From an uncultured Marvinbryantia sp. (lineage in GTDB: Bacteria; Bacillota; Clostridia; Lachnospirales; Lachnospiraceae), in contig CAKRON010000023.1 of the NCBI GenBank assembly GCA_934373455.1, positions 1 to 29,082 of the forward strand: a stretch of 29,082 bases of DNA, given 5' to 3'. Positions 24,143 through 29,082 of the stretch are shown piece after piece (position 1 is the first letter of the stretch; the number at the start of each line of letters is the position of its first letter). Below the pieces are notes generated by a model. That model made no database searches. It saw nothing but the letters and a program-made list of their open reading frames with translations, and was not told the DNA's origin. The position numbers and the translations under genes were made by a program.

Positions 24143-24946
24143 TTATTTGCCTAATGATTCCAATACTTTCTTTGTAATAGCTGCTACTAATTCCTGGCTG
24201 TCATCAGTCTTTGATGCAGAGCTGCTGCATGAGCCACCGCAGTTATGACAGTTTTCTTTGCCTTTGTTCTGGCAGAGGTTTGCCGGATGACGTCCCGGAA
24301 GTCCCATTTTTCTTCTGATTTCGTATAATTTAGCGATCTGTTCTTTGTCGAATTCCTTTGGTCCGCCAAGCATTTTTGCTTTGTATAACAGTTCAGCATA
24401 GAACTCAACAGATTCCATCTTCATGTATGCAGCCATCAAATCTGTAGACCATGTCAATGCACCGTGGCTCTCTAACAATACTGCATCAAAGTGCTCTAAG
24501 TATGGTTCTACTGCATCTGGAATCTCCATTGTGGAAGGTGTTCCGTAAGGAGCAATCGGCACGCATCCTAATGCGATAACTGCTTCTGGCATGATTGGCT
24601 GTGTCAGTGGAATACCAGCAATTGCAAAGCTTGTTGCAAATGTAGGATGTGCATGAACTACAGCGCCTACGTCTGGTCTTTTTGCGTATACTCTCATATG
24701 CATTTTGATTTCGGATGATGGTTTAAATCCTTTGTTTGCCTGAATTACATTACCCTGCGCATCTACTTTACAGATAAAATCAGGAGTCATGAATCCTTTG
24801 GAAACGCCTGTTGGTGTACATAAGAATTCATTATCATTCAGTTTTACAGAGATATTACCATCGTTAGCTGCTACCATGTTACGGTCGTAGATTCTTTTAC
24901 CTACATCACAGATCATTTTTTTGATTTCGTATTCGTTCAGTGCCAT
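24143..24946 (-). CDS. fucA: Class II aldolase (fuculose/rhamnulose-1-phosphate type) with C-terminal Cys-rich linker and targeting helix
   Basis: 267 residues, about 50 longer than plain FucA. Zinc ligands of the class II fold are His98 and His100 (VVHAHPTF) and His161 (LESHGAL), with Glu79 as the catalytic acid. It cleaves a deoxyhexulose-1-phosphate to dihydroxyacetone phosphate and lactaldehyde, feeding propanediol formation. After residue 220 comes a linker with Cys225, Cys233, Cys236 and Cys240, then an amphipathic helix (DSQELVAAITKKVLESLGK, 249-267) that looks like a C-terminal encapsulation peptide. First gene of the operon, with AAGGAG nine bases before the ATG. Fuculose-1-phosphate versus rhamnulose-1-phosphate specificity is not decidable from sequence; the nearby rhamnulokinase suggests that rhamnose may be served as well. 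Confidence 0.92.
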   Translation of the reverse strand: MALNEYEIKKMICDVGKRIYDRNMVAANDGNISVKLNDNEFLCTPTGVSKGFMTPDFICKVDAQGNVIQANKGFKPSSEIKMHMRVYAKRPDVGAVVHAHPTFATSFAIAGIPLTQPIMPEAVIALGCVPIAPYGTPSTMEIPDAVEPYLEHFDAVLLESHGALTWSTDLMAAYMKMESVEFYAELLYKAKMLGGPKEFDKEQIAKLYEIRRKMGLPGRHPANLCQNKGKENCHNCGGSCSSSASKTDDSQELVAAITKKVLESLGK

Positions 24947-24973
24947 TTCTTGTTCTCCTTTTTGGTTTATATT

Positions 24974-24988
24974 TTATACCGCTATCAT
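24974..24988 (-). promoter_or_regulatory. Possible CcpA (cre) site at the operon start
   Basis: ATGATAGCGGTATAA on the minus strand matches the loose cre consensus WTGNNANCGNNNNCA at all but one fixed position (A instead of C near the end). It covers the expected transcription start of the compartment operon, where CcpA would repress. The match is imperfect. Confidence 0.35.
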
Positions 24989-24995
24989 GATTATA
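24983..24995 (-). promoter_or_regulatory. -10/operator-like element, copy 1
   Basis: TATAATCATGATA read on the minus strand (24995 to 24983). It combines the -10 box of the compartment operon with the palindrome ATCATGAT just downstream. The identical 13 bases occur in inverted orientation at 25177-25189. Confidence 0.55.
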
Positions 24996-25018
24996 TAATG
25001 GTTCCGCAATAAAGTCAA
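24990..25018 (-). promoter_or_regulatory. Main promoter of the microcompartment operon
   Basis: TTGACT (25018-25013) and a perfect TATAAT (24995-24990) with a 17-base spacer on the minus strand. Transcription should begin near 24983, about 37 bases before the aldolase ATG. It is a near-consensus sigma-A promoter, so control must come largely from repression. Confidence 0.8.
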
Positions 25019-25053
25019 CACAAAACAACATTTTTATTTTATTTTCTTATTTA

Positions 25054-25142
25054 TTTTTTCTCGTTTTTTTGTGTTTTATGTGGTTTTTGCACGTGTTTGT
25101 ATTGGTTTTTGTTGTTTTCTCTTTGTTTTTCCTTTGTTTTTT
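25054..25142. promoter_or_regulatory. Helically phased T-tracts (predicted curved DNA)
   Basis: Nine T-tracts of 3-7 bases start at 25054, 25064, 25074, 25084, 25096, 25106, 25115, 25126 and 25137, intervals averaging about 10.4 bases, one helical turn. Such phasing bends DNA. The stretch lies between the two divergent promoters and the two copies of the 13-base element. Confidence 0.55.
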
Positions 25143-25153
25143 CAAATTTCTTA

Positions 25154-25182
25154 TTGGATTTTTTTTATTTATAGGTTATAAT
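25154..25182 (+). promoter_or_regulatory. Promoter for the divergent PHP-domain gene
   Basis: TTGGAT (25154-25159) and a perfect TATAAT (25177-25182) with a 17-base spacer, leading to a leader of about 115 bases. The -35 box is weak (three of six). Confidence 0.45.
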
Positions 25183-25189
25183 CATGATA
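25177..25189 (+). promoter_or_regulatory. -10/operator-like element, copy 2
   Basis: TATAATCATGATA on the plus strand, an exact inverted copy of the element at 24983-24995. Again the TATAAT is the -10 box and ATCATGAT lies at the start-site side, so one regulator could control both directions. Confidence 0.5.
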
Positions 25190-25305
25190 AATAATTTTTA
25201 TTTTTTCGTTTTTTACGTCAGATTACACAATGATCTTCGGATTATTTTTTATTCTTTCGTTATATCGTATACTTTTTAAATGTAGTTTTTGTGAAAGGTT
25301 TCTTT

Positions 25306-26058
25306 ATGATAAATAAAAATATTTCTTCCGATTTCCAAAACAGATATCCCATTTTAGCAGATTTACACACCCACAGCATCAGCAGCGGACACGGTTCCAC
25401 CGACACCATCACTGACATGATCAAAGCCGCTTCCGATTCAGGGATTTCTCTTTTAGGGATATCTGAGCACGGACCCGCCTCCGCCGGTTCAGCAAAAGCT
25501 TCTTATTTTCAAGGTCTGAAGCTTGCCAACCGAAAGCGTTTTGGCATCAATATACTTTACGGCTGTGAATTGAATATCCTTAATACTGCCGGCGATGTGG
25601 ATCTGGCAGACGATATACTGTCCTCATTGGATTATGCTATCATCAGTATTCATTCACCATTTTTTACGCCGTACCAATATAAAGATCTTACTCAGGCATA
25701 CATCCATGCGATGAACCATCCAAACGTACATTTTTTAGGTCACATTGATGATGCCCGTTTTCCGGTGGATTTTGATTATCTGTTAGAGATTGCCAAAAAG
25801 AAAGGCATTTTTCCGGAAATCAACAACGACTCCCTCATGCCGGATGCCTATCGTGTAAACGGGCAGGAAAACTGCCGCAAAATTTTAAAGATATGTAAAA
25901 AGATTGAACTGCCCGTTCTGCTTTCCAGTGACAGCCATGGAAAAAGACATATTGGAGATATGCAATACATTTTCCCTTTATTAGAAGAATCGGATTTTCC
26001 AGTCGACCTGATTTTAAACTCCAACATCTCCGTTTTATCAGATCTTCTTCGCGTATAA
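25306..26058 (+). CDS. PHP-family phosphatase (YcdX-like)
   Basis: 250 residues from the ATG at 25306. AAAGG lies seven bases upstream; a GTG at 25291 is in frame but overlaps that ribosome site. All metal-binding motifs of the PHP fold are visible in order: DLHTHSISSGHG, SEHGP, GCELNI, SIHSP, GHIDD, SSDSHG. YcdX-like members are metal-dependent phosphatases of small substrates. It is divergent from the compartment operon and its promoter shares the same 13-base element, so it may remove a phosphate from a pathway intermediate or side product. The substrate is unknown. Confidence 0.9.
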   Translation: MINKNISSDFQNRYPILADLHTHSISSGHGSTDTITDMIKAASDSGISLLGISEHGPASAGSAKASYFQGLKLANRKRFGINILYGCELNILNTAGDVDLADDILSSLDYAIISIHSPFFTPYQYKDLTQAYIHAMNHPNVHFLGHIDDARFPVDFDYLLEIAKKKGIFPEINNDSLMPDAYRVNGQENCRKILKICKKIELPVLLSSDSHGKRHIGDMQYIFPLLEESDFPVDLILNSNISVLSDLLRV

Positions 26059-26069
26059 GTCATACAGAA

Positions 26070-26117
26070 AAAGAGTACCGCTCAGAACATTTTTTATTCT
26101 TTGCGATACTCTTTCTT
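26070..26117. terminator. Terminator between convergent genes
   Basis: Arms AAAGAGTACCGC (26070-26081) and GCGATACTCTTT (26103-26114) pair with one mismatch, with extra AGAA/TTCT pairing inside the loop. T-rich sequence follows on both strands. It separates the PHP gene and the Ala/Lys-rich protein gene. Confidence 0.7.
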
Positions 26118-26133
26118 ATCTTACATTCATCTC

Positions 26134-26490
26134 TTAGAAGAAATAAATAGGCATTGCTTCTCCAACTCCAAAGGTTTCATTCGTTTCCGGTTCACGGTCT
26201 AAGACCTGGCTGGACTTCTGATACTCGATCATCTGCATCACTTCTTTCGAAGTTCCGGAAACCACAGTACTGGCTGTTACCGTTTTGCTTTTCGCTTTTG
26301 CAGCCGTTTTCCTTGTAGTTGTCCGCTTCGTTCCAGCCGTTGCTTTCTTTGCGGCCTCTTTGGATGCTGCATTGTCTGCTTTTACCGGTTCTGCCACTTT
26401 TGTCGCTTCTGCTGCTTTTGTCGCTTTTGGTGCAGACGTCTGATCTGCCGCCTTTGATGCTCTGGCCATACTGCCTTTACCTACTGCCAT
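26134..26490 (-). CDS. Small disordered Ala/Lys/Thr-rich protein, likely partner of the ParA ATPase
   Basis: 118 residues. Residues 1-80 are low-complexity, rich in Ala, Lys and Thr with basic clusters (GTKRTTTRKTAAKAKSK), resembling histone H1-like or nucleoid-binding tails and disordered condensate-forming proteins. Residues 85-118 look more specific: a short helix (SKEVMQMIEYQKSSQ) and an aromatic end (MPIYFF). No known domain. It overlaps parA by 14 bases, and GGAGG for its start is inside parA, so the two are coupled. By analogy with McdB of carboxysomes, a small disordered protein encoded beside a ParA-type McdA, it may link the ATPase to the compartment shell. This is inference from context and composition. 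Confidence 0.75.
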   Translation of the reverse strand: MAVGKGSMARASKAADQTSAPKATKAAEATKVAEPVKADNAASKEAAKKATAGTKRTTTRKTAAKAKSKTVTASTVVSGTSKEVMQMIEYQKSSQVLDREPETNETFGVGEAMPIYFF

Positions 26491-27271
26491 AATTCATGAC
26501 CTCCTTTGCCAATTTCTGAAATTCTTTTGCACTTCTTGTACTCTTCTTATATACTGAGACCGGTACGGAGTTATCCTGCGCCCATTCAATAGAAGAATCC
26601 ACATGTATGAAAGAATCAAACACATGTATATTATCATAACCTGCCAAGTTTTCCCTCGTCTGCTTATAATAATTCTTTCTTTCATCTACCTTTGTAATCA
26701 GAACACCCATTATCCTTGCATCGATCATTTCAGACATTCCATTTAAAAAGTCAAACATATTTGCCAGTCCGAACAATCCCCATGGAGAAGCCTCCACAGG
26801 AACAATCACATAATCTGCGGTACACAAAATGTTGATCACCCATGTTCCCAATGTCGGAGGAGCATCTATCAAAATATAGTCGTAACTTTCTTTTTCATAG
26901 ATGCCACGCAAACATTTTTTTAATACATACTCTCTCTGTATCATTGTAAAGAGTTCATATTCAATCTGACTCATTAACGTAGAGGATGGAATCAAATCCA
27001 GATTTTCATATGGCGTATGTACAATATACTCACTTAAATCCTGTTTGTTTTTTATGGCATAATATAGGTTTTTCTCACATTCTGCCATCTGTAGAACCTG
27101 TTCTTCATCAAAAAAGGACAATGAAAGATTCAACTGCATATCCCCGTCAATCAAAAGAACTTTTCTGCCGGCAGATGCCAGCTCAAACGCCAGATTCGCA
27201 CACGTTGTTGACTTTCCGCTTCCACCCTTGTTGTTTGTAAAACAGATTGTTTTTGTTTTACAGTCTGCCAT
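26477..27271 (-). CDS. ParA/MinD-family positioning ATPase
   Basis: 264 residues. The deviant Walker A is KGGSGKST with signature Lys15 and Lys20; Walker A' is LIDGDMQLN (Asp42, Asp44) and Walker B is YILIDAPP (Asp136). These mark the ParA/Soj/McdA family, which dimerises on ATP, binds nucleoid DNA and moves cargo when a partner triggers hydrolysis. No HTH domain, parS-like repeats or chromosomal parB neighbour is present. It sits between rhamnulokinase and a small disordered protein beside a compartment operon. Positioning microcompartments (McdA-like) is therefore the likeliest role. It starts 44 bases after rhaB; a GAGGAAGG lies rather far upstream of its ATG. Confidence 0.92.
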   Translation of the reverse strand: MADCKTKTICFTNNKGGSGKSTTCANLAFELASAGRKVLLIDGDMQLNLSLSFFDEEQVLQMAECEKNLYYAIKNKQDLSEYIVHTPYENLDLIPSSTLMSQIEYELFTMIQREYVLKKCLRGIYEKESYDYILIDAPPTLGTWVINILCTADYVIVPVEASPWGLFGLANMFDFLNGMSEMIDARIMGVLITKVDERKNYYKQTRENLAGYDNIHVFDSFIHVDSSIEWAQDNSVPVSVYKKSTRSAKEFQKLAKEVMNYGSR

Positions 27272-27315
27272 TTATTTTACCATGCCTTCCTCACTTGTAA
27301 AAAATGAAAATCTTT

Positions 27316-28710
27316 TTAGTAAATCTTAATCTCAAAGGAATCCGCAACACAATTTCTTGCTTCTTTTAAATCTGCAAAGGTTCCTTCTTCCAACATCTGA
27401 GATAAAATATTTCCAATTGCGGTAGCTTCACCAGGACCTGCATGAACGCCGACACCTGTATATTTCGCAGTCAGTTCATTCAGATATGCTGCATTGGAAC
27501 CACCGCCGATGATATTGATTTTATCATATTTCACGCCTGTGATCTTCTGAATTTCTTCTAATTTCTCAGCATAACATTTTGCCAGAGAATTATAAATCAC
27601 ACTTGCCAGTGCCGGTAAAGTTTCCGGAACTTCCTGATTTGTCTTTCTGCAGTAATCTTTTACCGCTTCCACCATATCATCCGGAGAAAGGAAGCTGGAA
27701 TCCTGGCAATCCACTACTGTCTGAATCGTCTCATGGGAAGCCTGTTCACACAAATCTCCATAAGACATATCCGGTGCCAGCTGGTTACGCACAGACTGAA
27801 TCATCCAAAGCCCCATAATATTCGCAAGATATGTAATCTTTCCACCATATCCACCTTCATTTGTGAAGTTCGCTTCTTTGCTCTTTGGTGAGCAGTTTGC
27901 TTCTGCCATTTCCACACCCATCAAAGACCATGTTCCGGAGCTGATATAGCAGGTATCTTCTGCATTGGTCGGAATCGCCATAACTGCGGATGCAGTATCA
28001 TGTGTCGGAGGCAATACCACCTTACAGTCATATCCGACTAATTCCTTCACTTCTTCCGTCAGACTTCCGATTGCAGTTCCAGGCATGAGTACTTTCTGGA
28101 AAATTCCTCTTGGGAATCCCAGCATATCGATCAGTTCATAATCCCAGTCTTTTGTCGCAGGATTGATCAGCTGAGCAGTGGTTGCTTCTGAATATTCCTG
28201 TACTTTCTTTCCGCTTAATTTGAAATGGAAATAATCCGGAATCATTAACATTGCATCTGCTTTTTCCAGATGTTCCGGATGCATTTTCTTAACTGCCATC
28301 AGCTGATAAATTGTGTTATAGATTGCTTTCTGGTTACCTGTTCTTGCATACAAATCATCTTCTGAAATGATTTTGTACACTTCTTCATCCATACTATCTG
28401 TTCTGTGGTCACGATAACCAACTGTCTGACCTACAATCTGATCTTCTTTGTCTAACAGTACAAAGTCAACACCCCATGTATCCACACCGACACTTACCGG
28501 AATTTTACCGATTTCTTTACATTTTTTCATACCGGCAATGATCTCGTTGAATAATCTTTCAACGTCCCAGCAAAGTGTTCCGTCCACGTTATCCATCCCA
28601 TTCCAGAAACGATATACTTCCTCTAATACAATCTTTCCGTCTTCAATACTGCCCAAAATATGTCTCCCGCTGGAAGCGCCTATATCAATTGCTAAAAAAT
28701 ATTTGTTCAT
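27316..28710 (-). CDS. rhaB: Rhamnulokinase (FGGY family)
   Basis: 464 residues from the ATG at 28710, which has GAGGG five bases upstream. The frame is open 49 codons further up, but that part overlaps the preceding gene and lacks family features. ATP-binding loop 1 is AIDIGASSGRHILG at residues 7-20; GVDTWGVDF and the C-terminal INIIGGGSNAAYLNELTA are typical of RhaB. It phosphorylates L-rhamnulose to rhamnulose-1-phosphate, the substrate of a class II aldolase. Together with the aldolase in the compartment operon it ties the locus to deoxyhexose use. Fuculokinase is the alternative, but the N-terminal pattern favours RhaB. Confidence 0.88.
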   Translation of the reverse strand: MNKYFLAIDIGASSGRHILGSIEDGKIVLEEVYRFWNGMDNVDGTLCWDVERLFNEIIAGMKKCKEIGKIPVSVGVDTWGVDFVLLDKEDQIVGQTVGYRDHRTDSMDEEVYKIISEDDLYARTGNQKAIYNTIYQLMAVKKMHPEHLEKADAMLMIPDYFHFKLSGKKVQEYSEATTAQLINPATKDWDYELIDMLGFPRGIFQKVLMPGTAIGSLTEEVKELVGYDCKVVLPPTHDTASAVMAIPTNAEDTCYISSGTWSLMGVEMAEANCSPKSKEANFTNEGGYGGKITYLANIMGLWMIQSVRNQLAPDMSYGDLCEQASHETIQTVVDCQDSSFLSPDDMVEAVKDYCRKTNQEVPETLPALASVIYNSLAKCYAEKLEEIQKITGVKYDKINIIGGGSNAAYLNELTAKYTGVGVHAGPGEATAIGNILSQMLEEGTFADLKEARNCVADSFEIKIY

Positions 28711-28723
28711 AAGTCCCTCACTC

Positions 28724-29077
28724 TTAAAATATTCCGAATATTTTTTCCCGAAACGTATTGTATAATCTGTCATAATCCGTGTAACTGATTTTACTGCCCT
28801 TAAAACTGTTCCCCCACGTCTCGCACAGAGTATCAGCAAGCAACGTTGCCTGTTCATGACCTCTTTTCAGAATGGCCGGGAACACATAATAAATCATAAA
28901 GAAATTAAGATCCGCCTGCACTGTCCCCTTAATCTTTCCTTTTACCTCAAATCGATTCTTTACAGCTTCCACAAATGTCTTTGAAATTTCTTTCGCCGCA
29001 GCTTCCGGATCACCCTTACTTAAGTAAGCCTCCATCTCCAGGAAATACGCCTCATTGTCTGCCATAAAGCTCTCCAT
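28724..29077 (-). CDS. Small soluble protein of unknown function upstream of rhamnulokinase
   Basis: 117 residues from the ATG at 29077. The ATG at 29063-29065 has GGAG six bases upstream and is an equally good start (113 residues); the frame might also continue beyond the window. The protein is mostly helical and charged, with no membrane segment and no motif that I recognise (YLSKGDPEAAAKEISKTF near the start, ISYTDYDRLYNTFREKI at the end). It ends 13 bases before rhaB, so it is probably in the same transcript. Confidence 0.7.
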   Translation of the reverse strand: MESFMADNEAYFLEMEAYLSKGDPEAAAKEISKTFVEAVKNRFEVKGKIKGTVQADLNFFMIYYVFPAILKRGHEQATLLADTLCETWGNSFKGSKISYTDYDRLYNTFREKIFGIF

Positions 29078-29082
29078 GTTCT

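Noticed and set aside
12447..24946. B12-dependent diol dehydratase genes or a cobalamin riboswitch
   Set aside because: No pduCDE-type, adenosyltransferase or B12-box-like structure is visible; the dehydratase is a glycyl radical enzyme with Cys438 and Gly817.
26477..27271. ParA as a sign of an integrated plasmid or a chromosome partition locus
   Set aside because: No parB-type HTH protein, replication gene, integrase or parS-like repeats are nearby; the neighbours are sugar and compartment genes.
28711..28857. Longer N-terminus for rhamnulokinase
   Set aside because: The added 49 codons overlap the upstream gene, and the ATP-binding start AIDIGASSGRH begins right after the ATG at 28710, which has GAGGG upstream.

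Overview
The window looks like a low-to-mid GC gut Firmicute of the Lachnospiraceae type (Blautia/Ruminococcus/Roseburia-like). This is inferred from the codon and base composition, the gene families and the AAGGAGG-type ribosome binding sites. Species cannot be fixed from the sequence. Almost everything lies on the minus strand. No tRNA, rRNA, CRISPR array, transposase or phage gene was seen.

Region 1 (1-2934, minus) is the edge of an exopolysaccharide/cell-surface cluster. It holds a polyprenyl-phosphate sugar-1-phosphate transferase cut by the window edge, and a large membrane protein split into two in-frame ORFs. A divergent promoter pair then leads to a secreted plus-strand L,D-transpeptidase with cell-wall-binding repeats (2935-4278), ended by a strong bidirectional terminator.

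Region 2 (4336-12240, minus) is a housekeeping operon. In transcription order it is mreB, recD2, comFC, two membrane proteins of unknown function, cdaA (c-di-AMP synthase), cdaR/ybbR, and an HPr-like phosphocarrier. The 270-base gap upstream of mreB holds three hairpins and a possible plus-strand small RNA.

Region 3 (12447-24946, minus) is a 15-gene operon for a bacterial microcompartment (BMC) of the glycyl-radical 1,2-propanediol type (GRM5-like, fucose/rhamnose degradation). The order is class II aldolase, HbpS/GlcG-like protein, CoA-acylating aldehyde dehydrogenase, zinc-type alcohol dehydrogenase, four single-BMC-domain shell proteins, PduL, EutN/PduN pentamer, PduS, PduT, DeoR-type regulator, B12-independent propanediol dehydratase and its radical-SAM activase. 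Known biochemistry of these families gives this scheme: the aldolase splits deoxyhexulose-1-phosphate to lactaldehyde, which is reduced to 1,2-propanediol; the glycyl radical enzyme dehydrates that to propanal; the aldehyde dehydrogenase and PduL make propionyl-phosphate, and the alcohol dehydrogenase makes propanol and recycles NADH. Five enzymes carry similar amphipathic terminal helices that look like encapsulation peptides.

Region 4 (24947-25305) is the regulatory gap between this operon and a divergent PHP-family phosphatase gene. It holds a consensus promoter in each direction, the same 13-base -10/operator-like element in inverted orientation at each promoter, a possible CcpA site, and nine T-tracts phased at about 10.4 bases (predicted curved DNA).

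Region 5 (26134-29077, minus) runs from a protein of unknown function to rhamnulokinase, a ParA/MinD-type ATPase, and a small, disordered, Ala/Lys/Thr-rich protein overlapping the ParA gene. The last two look like a positioning pair for the compartment, analogous to carboxysome McdAB. They are the best candidate for a little-described system here.
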